From NCBI GenBank assembly GCA_036245525.1, contig BTPG01000002.1, positions 124,418,951-124,482,950 of the forward strand: a DNA stretch of 64,000 bases, written 5' to 3'. The stretch comes from Semisulcospira habei (lineage: Eukaryota; Mollusca; Gastropoda; Semisulcospiridae). How positions within the stretch are numbered: the first letter of the stretch is position 1; every line of letters starts with the position of its first letter. Position numbers and translations under genes: made by a program. Below, piece by piece: positions 22,915-32,312 of this stretch. The notes below the pieces were generated by a model, which ran no database searches, was not told where the DNA came from, and saw only the letters and a list, made by a program, of their open reading frames with translations.

Positions 22915-24005
22915 GATGAATGGTGCTCTGCAGAGAAAACACCAGGCAAAGCTCCCTGCGCAGGTAGAGGCTCTGAATCCTGCTAGTGACCTTCCACCCT
23001 GGGAAAGTAAGCCAGAAAACATCACCATCTCTTCCACGGTACCCTACATCACCACCAAAGACGAGCACAGCACTGTGAGCAAGAAAGCCCTGACACTGGC
23101 CATGCTCGAAGAAAAGTATCCCCAGGAAGCATGGATATAGGCATACACCGATGGATCAGCCACAGATGCAGTTCAGAATGGAGGGGCTGGGGTGTACATT
23201 CAGTACCCAAACGGAAAATGGCAGGCAGAGGCAGTATCAACAGGCCTTCACTGCACAAATTACAGAGCTGAGGTGGAACTCGTGCTGCAAACACCCTTAG
23301 TGGCACTGCAGACCCTGATGCCCAGATTGTCTTCCTGACTGATGCCATGTCTGTCCTTGAGGCAGCAACAGCAAGCAAACTGCCACGTCTACAAGAGGCA
23401 CTGCAAAACATCAAGTGCACCAGACTGATGCTGCAGTGGATCCCTTCACACTGTGGCATCTACGGCAATGAAGAAGCTGGCAGAATGGCAAAAGTGGGCG
23501 CAGAGAAAGAACAAGACGAAAATGGAGTCAGCTTCACAGAGATGAAGACCATCATTAAGTCTGTGTACAGACCACCACAACGGCCCCTAGACAGTTACCA
23601 TCAGCTGTCCAGACAAGAGCAGGTGACCATCTCCCGTCTGAGGACTGGGCACAACCGACTCAATTTCCACCTGCACAGATGCTTTCACCTTGTGCCATCT
23701 CCCCTGTGCCCTTGTGGAGAAGCAGAGCAGACGACAGAGCACATCCTCCAGGACTGTGGGAACCACCAGCTGCTGAAGGAGGAGATATGGGAGAAGCCCA
23801 CCACTCTACAAGAGAAACTGTGCATGCCTGTGGAGGTGCTACAGAAGACCACAGATTTCAATTTGAGAGCCAAACCGGCTTCAAGTGTGACGGCGTTCGA
23901 GAAGAAGTGGTGCTTTGACTAAATGCAAATCCACTGCGCCACCAGGTGCGCGCCACCGCATCCACTAGCTCAATTCAGAATACAAGGGAGGAAACGAAAG
24001 GCACG
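22915..24005 (+). pseudogene. RNase H-bearing LINE fragment with 3' UTR
   Basis: C-terminal part of a non-LTR retrotransposon polyprotein of the type carrying RNase H downstream of RT. Segments: LPPWESKPENITISSTVPYI, a stop at 23138-23140, then AYTDGSATDAVQNGGAGVYI (first catalytic Asp), NYRAEVE (Glu) and, after a frameshift near 23290-23345, FLTDAMSVLEA (second Asp). IPSHCGIYGNEEAGRMAK follows. The usual final Asp of the NExAD motif is Gly here. The C-terminal cysteine motif is PLCPCGEAEQTTEHILQDC. The frame ends at 23922 after KKWCFD, and the 3' UTR runs to about 24005. It is 5' truncated and broken; a minus-strand copy of the same 3' UTR lies at 26455-26570. Confidence 0.87.
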
Positions 24006-24460
24006 CGCAAAATTCTATTTGTGACCGGAAGTATCCCGGACCTCTTTCTCAACATCTAGTGTTCAACGTTAAACCCTTTAGTAGAGTGCTGTGCATCCAT
24101 TCCTCGTGCTGGGACCATATGACGAGGTGCGTCCCCTGGGTGGTGGCCAGAGGGTTCCTCGCGAGAGGGGTGCACCGAATGAAATAAGGTGCCGTGAACC
24201 AACATGGTCTAAGGGAAGGAGACCCCAACAGAAAACCCCTGGTCCTCCTAGTAAGGGGGTTGGGTGTGGGGATAACTTCCCCACCCTGCAAATAAGGAAA
24301 TTGCTACAGAAACGCCGACGAAAAGACAAACAGCAATTCCTTTCCTGGAGGAAGAAGGTTCTTCTACCAGAAGATTTATGACGTTGTGTGGTGAAAGCCG
24401 GAAGTCTTTGGAAGCCACAGGACCGAGCCGCCTCTCTCTCAGTATCCAGGGACACCAATC

Positions 24461-24770
24461 ATGGGCACATGGAATGTCAAGACCATGTACCAGAGCGGGA
24501 AGGCCACACAGATAGCAGCGGAAATGCATAAGTACAACCTTGCCCTGCTAGGTATCAGTGAAACCAGATGGACGCAGTCTGGGCAGAAAAGGCTGTTAAG
24601 TGGGGAGATGATCCTGTATTCAGGTCATGAAGAGGAGAATGCCCCCCCCCCATACAGAAGGCGTAGCATTCATGCTGTCACCAGTGGCACAGAAAGCGCT
24701 GATGGGCTGGGAACCTCTTGGGCCAAGTTATTACAGCAGCCTTTAGAACCAGGAAAAAGATTAAGCTCAC
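24461..24770 (+). pseudogene. RTE-like LINE endonuclease N-terminus (truncated, frameshifted)
   Basis: Starts MGTWNVKTMYQSGKATQI, with LALLGISETRW containing the endonuclease catalytic Glu, then GEMILYSGHEEENAP. A run of C at about 24643-24651 shifts the frame; after it the conserved sequence continues in another frame. Upstream, 24380-24460 reads as another frame of the same element's leader. The domain stops before the GDWN and SDH motifs, so it cannot act. Confidence 0.85.
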
Positions 24771-24915
24771 ACACACACACACACGCACACAGAGCATTCA
24801 ATCGTGCCTGCTGCCGTTCACGTGCATGCACACACACACTCAACGGTAGCACGAGTGAATGCTCTGTGTGTGTGTGTGTGCATGCACGTGAGCGGCAGCA
24901 GGCACGAGTGAATGC
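24766..24915. repeat. (CA)n/(GT)n foldback with two nested inverted repeats
   Basis: GCATTCAATCGTGCCTGCTG (from 24794), followed by CCGTTCACGTGCATGCAC, is reversed at 24866-24915. In addition CACACAGAGCATTCAATCG (from 24786) is reversed at 24849-24870. (CA)n and (GT)n runs form part of the arms. It sits where the middle of the RTE copy is missing. Confidence 0.8.
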
Positions 24916-25204
24916 GAATGTATGCAGTGACGTGTATGTATGTCCACGTAAGTTTTGTGCTATGTGTTTTGTGCTTGTGTATTTGCGTCATTCTTTTTTT
25001 TTTTTTTTTTAAACGTCATTCTAAATTCTCACTTTACAGGATGACGTCTTTTCTTCTCTCGTGTTCTTTTCTGTTCTACGTTTGTTTCCATGTCACCTGA
25101 AGAAGGATCTTTGATAGGAAACGTCGTTCCTTGTTTCTATTTTAAAGGGTTTTCTTCTGTTTTTCTTTCACATGAAACCCTAGCGGCAACAGTTTTACTA
25201 TATA

Positions 25205-26030
25205 CTGTGGACACAGCTTGACGACCTTGATTTTGCAGACGACTTGGCTTTACTGTCCCACACTCATCAACAACAGGACAAGACCACGAGGCTTGCTGAC
25301 ATCTCGTCCCAAGTGGGCCTCACCATCCATAAATAGAAAACAAAGACAATGACTATGAGGCTGAACGCAACCAGGGAAGAACCAGTCTTGCTTGCTGGCA
25401 CCCCGTTGGAGGAGGTGGAGTCCTTCACCTATCTCGGAAGCATCCTCGACAAAAAAGGCAGCACTGATGCAGATGTCAGAGCACGAATCGTTAAAGCAAG
25501 AGCAGCCTTTCTCCAATTGAAAAAAGTGTGGAGTTCTAGAGAGCTGTCACAACACACCAAAGTCCGGATTTTCAACTCCAACGTAAAAGCAGTTCTCCTA
25601 TATGGAGCAGAGACTTGGAGATTGACAAAAACCACAGTCAACAGAGTACAGATCTTCATAAACAGTTGCCTTAGAAGAATTTTGAAAATCCACTGCCCAG
25701 AGAAGATCAGCAACGTCAGACTCTGGGAGAGAACACAGCAGATAACAGCAGAGAATGAAATTGGGCGAAGAAGATGGGGATGGATTGGTCACAGTCTGAG
25801 AAAGCCAGTTTCCAGTATCACTAGGCAGGCATAATCATGGAACCCCCAGGGAAAGAGGAAAAGAGGCAGGCCGAGAAACATCTGGCGCCGAGACCTCCAA
25901 GCAGACATCAAGAGACTGGGAACCACCTGGAGTAAACTCGAAGGAGAAGCACAGGACAGGAATCGCTGGAGGTCTCTCATCGACGGCCTATACCCTGGGA
26001 GGGGTGACAGGCATAAGTAAGTAAGTAAAG
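25205..26030 (+). pseudogene. RTE-like LINE reverse transcriptase, C-terminal half
   Basis: Begins inside the catalytic block, LDDLDFADDLALLSHTHQQ, followed by LADISSQVGLTIHK and a stop (TAG at about 25336). Then come [60 protein letters not shown] and [13 protein letters not shown]. After a second stop near 25834 come KRGRPRNIWRRDLQADIKRL and DGLYPGRGDRHK. It is nearly identical to 54862-55630 (minus). The second palm Asp pair is present, but the first palm motif and the fingers are missing. Inactive. Confidence 0.88.
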
Positions 26031-26454
26031 TGTGCATCCATTAGTTTCTGCCGTGTTTCCTCTAAAGTTGAAGTGAATTACTTGAAAAGATATTGACAGG
26101 TGAGCAGTGTTTACACCAGACTCCATTAAAGTAGAGCTTTTCGGGCTGGGGAAAATACGTACCTAAAGCAATTGCTGCGTGCACGTTCATGTCGACAGTA
26201 AGGTGCACTCTTGTTTTAATTTCATTGGATATGCTAATTTACATAAACCAATGAAAAATGAGCAAGAGGTGTATTTCCGGCCACATCTAAAACCCAAAAC
26301 ATAGACGTCTGCTAAAATGATGCTTGACTGTGCAAAAAACCTTGATACTTATAGATTTGTGGCAAAATATCTACTGAGTTTGTTCAGTTCGAGGTTTTAG
26401 ACGGATGGTTGCTTTGAGGGTTGAAAACTGCTCTGGAATCACAGTGCTTCACCA

Positions 26455-26570
26455 CTTTGCATGCCTTTCGTTCCTCCCTTGTATTCTGAATTGAGTAAAT
26501 GGACTCGGTGGCGTGCACCCGATGGCGCAGTGGATTTGCATTTAGTCAAAGCACCACTTCTCAGGCTCCT
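26455..26570 (-). repeat. 3' UTR of the RNase H LINE, inverted
   Basis: On the minus strand: AGTGGTGCTTTGACTAAATG, CAAATCCACTGCGCCATCGG and TCAATTCAGAATACAAGGGA. These match 23909-24000 closely, including the last codons of the protein. It is an extremely 5'-truncated copy, oriented opposite to the 22915-24005 fragment. The pair brackets the RTE copy between them. Confidence 0.85.
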
Positions 26571-26574
26571 ATGG

Positions 26575-27445
26575 GGTCTACCTACTTTTTACAAACAGCA
26601 ATTTTCTCTTTAATGAGTCATCCAATTGAAATATGCTTTCGAAATACATCTTGAAGGAAGCTAAAGTTTCAGACCTGTACATACACAAACACCGGAGATA
26701 CTCGTGTCTAATAATAATAATAATAATACCGTTATTATATAGACACTTTTTCTCAATTTTGGGGCGAATCGACTCGTACATACACACACACACATGGCAT
26801 TTCCCGCAAAATGTATGTTCAACAGTGCAGTTAGTATAGCTAGACCCAACGTAATTGTTATCACGTTTTTATCACTGTCAGTCTGAGGTATGCCCGCCTA
26901 TGACATTATTTGCATGCTACTGAACGGGCTCTGACCAGCCCCATCCTCAGAAGTTTCTTCTATAAATAGAAGAGACTTAAAAAGGGTTAATAATTTGCAG
27001 TATCTCCTTTCAACATGTTCTTAATATGTCTTACAATAATTCTGAACAAGATGGGATAAACTATAACCCACAAAGTCTCTTCTATATGAAAGTCGTAACC
27101 CACAAATTCCCTATTATATGCGAGCTGTCCTCAATGTCAAGGGACTCTACCCATATGTTGTCTTTGACCCAATTCTGATGTTGAAATATCTGCTTTTGAA
27201 AAAGCCTCGCGGATTTGCCAATGTGTCAGTGAGCTCTATAAGGGGCACAGTGCACATATATGCGTCAGTGGTTTGAAAAACATCATTTGTCATGATGTAA
27301 TTTTAGTTTGTATGCCTATATTTTACATGATTAGACTTTCACTTTGCCTTCTAGACTTGAGAAAAATGGTGACAAAACTAGAATTTCATGGTACAATTTC
27401 AGTCTTGCTATAATTTGTGTGAAGTGAGGCTGACATACATGATAT
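26575..27445 (+). repeat. Rpt-B copy with TATA-like palindrome
   Basis: Shared blocks with 28100-29525: TTTAATGAGTCATCCAATT; TGGCATTTCCCGCAAAATGT and TCAACAGTGCAGTTAGTATA; the palindrome CTTCTATAAATAGAAG at 26957-26972; AACCCACAAAGTCTCTTCTA (about 27066); and AAAATGGTGACAAAACTAGA with TACAATTTCAGTCTTGCTA near the end. Non-coding. Confidence 0.7.
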
Positions 27446-27473
27446 TCTACTGTACAAGCGCATGTTCTTCTGA

Positions 27474-27484
27474 CAGTGTGTCTA

Positions 27485-27544
<60 letters not shown>

Positions 27545-27571
27545 AGTGAGAGAGCGAGAGAGAGAGAGAGA
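27474..27571. repeat. (GT)n then (GA)n microsatellite
   Basis: About 30 GT units with interruptions, followed by GA repeats, ending exactly where Rpt-A begins. Confidence 0.9.
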
Positions 27572-27952
27572 GATTGATTGGACATTGCTTAACGTCCCGA
27601 CAGCAACAAGGCTTTCTCAGGACGTGCCTGCACTGCTTGTGAAAAAAAACTAAACAGAAAATTGAATGTATGTCACCAGCCGGTCAAATACGTTAAATAA
27701 ACCTACAACATGGGGCCTAAATAAACCCAAGACCATTTAGCAACACACATCCAATATCAAGAGCTACAGGCAGTGCAGACAGTATGGAGAGTTTTAAAAA
27801 GGCAAATACAGGTGAATGGACAAAGGGTAGACAGAAACACATGCCCCAGAATAGAGAGAAAAACCCACCCTGTGGGGCTGACCAGGGTGACCCTGGGAAC
27901 TAAAAAATGCCTAACCCCACCGAAGTCCCCCAGGGCAGACCCGGGTGGGGTT

Positions 27953-27983
<31 letters not shown>
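27572..27983 (+). repeat. Rpt-A, short form, complete-looking copy with (GA)n tail
   Basis: Runs from ATTGATTGGACATTGCTTAA through GTCCCGACAGCAACAAGG, TCTCAGGACGTGCCTGCAC, CATTTAGCAACACACATCC, GCTACAGGCAGTGCAGAC and GTGGGGCTGACCAGGGTGAC. It ends AACCCCACCGAAGTCCCCCA and GACCCGGGTGGGG, then (GA)n at 27953-27983. It lacks the about 150-bp block found in the long form. The best reference copy of this family here. Confidence 0.8.
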
Positions 27984-28099
27984 AGAAATAGGTCATATCT
28001 ACAGTATTGCATCAATGTCTACGTGGTGACGAAGCTGCTGGTTTTACGCAACCGTCTGATTTTCTCCAGAAGACAGGTGTTTTTTTTTTTCTTTCTCTC

Positions 28100-28540
28100 T
28101 CTGCATAGATTTAATTTTTACTGAAAAAGTTCCAAAGATACAAAGTTGGCTAAGGCACTCATTGAATATCTTTCTCCAATCTAGCTATACCCCAAATTTC
28201 AAGTAAAAAATGACAAACATTACAGGCTCTAATGCAGTACAACCAACTTTCTATAAACGGTCTTTTAACCCTTTAATGAGACATCCAATTTTAATAAGCT
28301 CAGAGGCTCTCCTAGGCACCCCTTGGACAAAGCACTTCCCCAAATGTCAAGCTTGTACATACAGATATATTGGAGATTTCGTGTTTACATACATACACAC
28401 GGCACTTCACGCCAAAAGTATGTTTAGCAGGGAGGTTAGCTTAACTAGACATGAAGTATAATTTTCATCTGGTTACTTTGTCAGATTTTCAGATCTGGCT
28501 GCCTATCTCGTCATGGGTATGCTGTTATGTGTATCTACCC
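28100..28540 (+). repeat. Rpt-B copy (first half)
   Basis: Matches 22803-22910 (ACCCCAAATTTCAAGTAAAA, GGCTCTAATGCAG) and 26590-26830 (TTTAATGAGACATCCAATTT, ACGGCACTTCACGCCAAAAG, AGCAGGGAGGTTAGCTTAAC). No coding potential recognised. Confidence 0.65.
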
Positions 28541-28989
28541 ATATAGATTGCAAAAGGAAGGGTAGAAACTCTTATACGACAATACTGAGAAACCGTTATG
28601 CATGTATCAATAAATTTTGCAGTCACAGGTCATCCTGGAGCAAATTGCTCTAACTTGTTAAGTTTGAATGTTGTGAAATGGCAGATTTTCCTGCTCTTCT
28701 CCTCCTATGTATATATGAGAGGTCCCCTAATGCATATTTGGGGCAGCAGAAACCACATAATACATGCACCTACTCTAATGGACTGTGAAAAGGGTAAAAA
28801 GTCTAAGTTGAGGGAAGTGACTCCCTGTATTGGCAAACTTTGGTAATAAAAGCCTACCCTGGAGGAGACCACTTTAGATCTATGTTTCTATGCTTGCATT
28901 TTTAATGCAACTTAATGGCTGTGACAAGTTATGTGCATCTACAGTACTGAATTTACACACATTTGTAGAAGAAAAACCCAACAAAATAG
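28541..28989. other. No gene recognised
   Basis: AT-rich spacer between two Rpt-B blocks. The frame at 28598-28846 has no recognisable motif. Confidence 0.35.
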
Positions 28990-29525
28990 TCATCATTTTA
29001 AAAATAAACAAGATTGGATGAACCATAACCCACAAAGTCCATTCTATATGACAGCTGTCCTCGCTGTCAATGGTCTCTACCTTTTGTCTTTGACCTGATT
29101 CTGATGTCAGTGAGTTATATAAGTTCTATACGCGTCATTGATTTGTCAAATGTCATGAAGTAAGTTTTGGTTTTTACATAATTTTATATTTTATGTGATA
29201 TGAGTTTCACTTTCACTTCATAGGCTTGAGAAAATGGTGACAAAACTAGAACTTCACGGTACAATTTCAGTCTTGCTACAGGAGATTCTCTTGTTTACAT
29301 ACATACGCACACACATACATACATACATACGGCGCTTCGCGCCAAATGTACATTCAGCAGAGAGGTTAGTGTAACTAGACATGATGTAATTTTTATCTTG
29401 TTACTTCAATTGTTAGAGGTTTAGCCTGCCCACCTTTGACATCATGGACATGCGATTAAATTCGCCCCACAGCGACCCATCCTAAAAAGTCCTTTCTATA
29501 AATAGAAGGAACTTAAAAACCAGAG
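28990..29525 (+). repeat. Rpt-B copy (second half and restart)
   Basis: AACCATAACCCACAAAGTCC with TCGCTGTCAATGGTCTCTAC, then AAAATGGTGACAAAACTAGA and TACAATTTCAGTCTTGCTA (about 29230-29280). A second block follows with GGCGCTTCGCGCCAAATGT, GCAGAGAGGTTAGTGTAAC and the palindromic TTTCTATAAATAGAAG at 29493-29508. Confidence 0.7.
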
Positions 29526-29760
29526 TTCTAGAACAGTCAGTCAACATTTAAAACATAAAAAAGCCAGAGTTTTTCACAAAGATATATATACTATTTAAAG
29601 ATATTACGAATGTATTTGCGATAAATATTCAAAGTAAATTATTTTAAAATGACAAAAGATGCAAGCACACCTAGAAACCAAAATTACAGGCTCTGCCCAC
29701 AGCAACAGCAAGCGTGTCACACCACGTTTCTGTACACTACGAGGTTGTGGTGCACATTAA

Positions 29761-30516
29761 CCTTCACCGGATTATACTTTGGATTACACACAAACGATGA
29801 TGTGGGTCCTACAGGACCCATATATTTCAAAGAGAGATTTAATTGGTTATTCCTGTCCTGATGGCGTGGGTCCTACAGGACCCATATTTTTCAAAGTGTG
29901 ATTTAACCATATCCTTGTCCCGACGATGTGAGTCCTACAGGACCCATATTTTTCAAAGAGCGATTTAACTGGTTATCCCTGTCCCGATGATGTGGATTCT
30001 ACATGACCCATACTTTTTACACTATAGTACACATCGCCGGAAGCATCCTTGTACTTTTAGTCATCATGGCAGAGAGAAAACGGTCTGAAACTTCTCTGTT
30101 TCCCCCAGAAACTACAGGTGAAAGTTCACCATTTCCAAAAAACTAAATGAAACTGGTCGATTTTGCATGGACACACACATCAAAATTAAAAAAAAAAAAA
30201 AAGGAAAACTTTGGGGGCGATGTAATTCTCTAATCTTTGACTATTTACAAACTGAGGAGCAACATCATCCAGACAGGAATATTCACCTTACTCACTCTTT
30301 AAAAAGTTTGGGTCCTGCCTCACTCACCCCATAGTTTGTGTGTATGAAAAAATCAGACAATTTATTTTTTGATCAAATTATTATTTGGTAAAAATGTAGT
30401 CTTTTATGAGCTTGGAGCATTTAAAATTTTTTACTGAAATATTCCCAGTAGTTAATGAGATATTAACAATTAAACACCCTTCTGGGTCCTCCAGGACCCA
30501 GGAAGCACGGTGAATG
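29761..30516. mobile_element. TTAA-flanked non-autonomous DNA element with GGTCC palindromes
   Basis: Flanked by TTAA at 29757-29760 and 30517-30520. The ends are inverted: CCTTCACCGG on the left, and CATTCACCGT when the right end is read backwards. The left side carries four tandem units (29796-30015), each with a palindrome of the form GGGTCCTACAGGACCC. The right side carries one more, GGGTCCTCCAGGACCC, at about 30484-30499. About 756 bp with no transposase. TTAA target and short inverted ends are hallmarks of the piggyBac superfamily. A 26-codon frame at 30066-30146 beginning MAERKRSETS is noted without a function. Confidence 0.75.
29796..30015. repeat. Four tandem 62-64 bp units with palindromes
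   Basis: Units begin at 29796, 29860, 29922 and 29986 (GATGATGTGG and variants). Each has a GGGTCCTACAGGACCC stem, then CATATTTTTCAAAG and GATTTAACTGGTTAT. The fourth is degenerate. Confidence 0.85.
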
Positions 30517-30520
30517 TTAA

Positions 30521-31655
30521 ACAGCCTATGTAACATAATTAGTTATTTACAGCCATGACAAACTTACAGTTTTTGGACACAATGACACATTGCTTGACTA
30601 ACCGAGCAGCAGTAGCTGTGGACATTTTCCATCTCAGTTCTTCGCTTCATGACAGTATGACACAGGTATGGTACAAATAATAGGCAGCACAGGCAGTTGG
30701 CAACAACTTTATCATTACACATTATTTAACATCTGTATCATACTGATCATGCTTTCTTGTCAGCGACAAATCAAAAAATTGTTGTTTTTTTCTAGTTTTC
30801 AAATTTTGGTTTGTTTGCAGACATTTAGTATACCAATATGCACGTACTCCAGTGAGATTCATTTTCATGGGAAAAATTGGCAAATTACTAGATTAACACT
30901 ATCAACACAGGATATATTTTGTATTCAGTTCTTGTGTTTCACACAATATCTTGGGATATAGTGACAAGTTTCTAAGGAATAGTAAAGCGTTGATATTCTG
31001 AATCCACAATTTTCTGGGTTAATTTGATTACACATACTAAGTATCATTAAAAAAAAATGTGCACATGTGTAGGAATGTTATTTTCAGAAACAAACCTGAA
31101 AACACACAATCTTTATCTCTACCACATCTTTAGCTCATCTGCCTATAGTAATGCGTGAATGGTGTGCAGAGGGAATTCATTCGCTAAAAAAAATACTAAA
31201 CACAATGTATACAAATTTAGACAAAAAACAACATTGACACAAAACAAGTATTTAAAAAGCATGCACATACGTCTTTAAGTCATATACATACATGTTCAGT
31301 TTTTACATTCCCTGTTACATGCCTTAAATTATGTGTTATTTTACTAGTTACATTTACATGTGTTATATAAGGTTCAATACAAACTTGCACAAATTTAATG
31401 TACTTTCTATTTAAGGGAACTCTCTCAGTCTTATGCCTTTTTTGTGTATGATGAATGTGGGGGCGTGTGTGGACAACATCAAATTATATTCCTATGTCTC
31501 ATGACAAATGTGAATAAAGAATTATTACCATTATTAAAGTATTTTCCAAATTTTAATATATGTACATGTAAAACAGCTTAAGTGCATTTTGTTTCATGAA
31601 AATGTTTTGCCACATCAATGAACATACTCGTACAACTATGTTGCAATAGTGGCAA
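30521..31655. other. No gene recognised
   Basis: AT-rich; no supported coding or repeat feature. The frame at 30668-30961 is hydrophobic by AT composition and shows no family motif. Confidence 0.35.
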
Positions 31656-31659
31656 GGGA

Positions 31660-32005
31660 GGGAGCATTCGGGGGTGGGGGGGCGGGTAACCATCATGGAT
31701 TCATCATGACTTATTTTGCAATTCATTCATCATGAATTCCCAAAAATGGTATATACTTTTCATGATGAAAAGAGACAATGTACACTCTTTTCAATGGCCA
31801 AAATCTCAAACAATTGTGGCAGGACAGGAAGGGGGGGTGGGTGGGGGTAGGAAGAGGTGGGGTGGGGTGGGGTGGGGGGCACGCAAAGAAAAGCAAAGCA
31901 GAGATGGCTACGGGTGGGGTCATGGGTGTGTGTGTATAGGCACGGGCAGGGAGAGGGGGGGGGGGCAGGGGGGGTGGGGAGGGGGGGGGGGGTAGGGGGA
32001 ACAGT
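31660..32005. repeat. G-rich low-complexity region
   Basis: Runs of three to ten G separated by short spacers on the plus strand (GGTGGGGTGGGGTGGGG and longer runs), so four-tract G-quadruplex patterns are abundant. The frames here are artefacts of composition. Confidence 0.85.
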
Positions 32006-32056
32006 GTTTTCACATTTAATGAAAAAAAAACCAGAATGTTTTCAAGATTCATGAAG

Positions 32057-32312
32057 ATCTTATATTGCCCTTCACATTTCACAACAAACCCTTCTTTCTC
32101 GGATCACGAGACTGAAAATTGCAATCACACATCACAAGAACCAAAAGAAATCAACAGGGATGACAAATCGTGATTTTACGGCATCCCTCCATGGATCTTA
32201 GAGTGCCCTTCAAGCTTCACAATGAACCCTTCTTTCACGCATCACAAGGAAGAAAAATTGCAATCATGTATCACGAGAACAAACAAAGTAATCACAAATC
32301 ATGATTTTAGGG
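32057..32312. repeat. Two tandem copies of an about 138-bp unit
   Basis: Copies begin ATCTTATATTGCCCTTCACA (32057) and ATCTTAGAGTGCCCTTCAAG (32195). Both run through AACCCTTCTTTC, AATTGCAATCA and AATCRTGATTTTA. Moderately diverged; no coding potential. Confidence 0.8.

Larger units (their letters stand above)
24050..26035 (+). mobile_element. RTE-like LINE copy with its middle replaced
   Basis: Leader and endonuclease start (24050-24765) are followed by about 440 bp of unrelated foldback/AT-rich sequence. The C-terminal half of the reverse transcriptase follows (25205-26020), ending in (TAAG)n at about 26015-26027. The element at 54860-56124 is a close relative and shows what is missing between about 24765 and 25205: most of the endonuclease and the front of the RT. 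Either an internal deletion was filled, or two truncated copies were juxtaposed. Confidence 0.8.

Noticed and set aside
27331..27585. Frame with (Thr-His)n and Ser-Leu runs
   Set aside because: Microsatellite translation.
29796..30015. Palindromic repeats with spacers (CRISPR-like look)
   Set aside because: The spacers are themselves repeated and the array lies inside a TTAA-bounded element.
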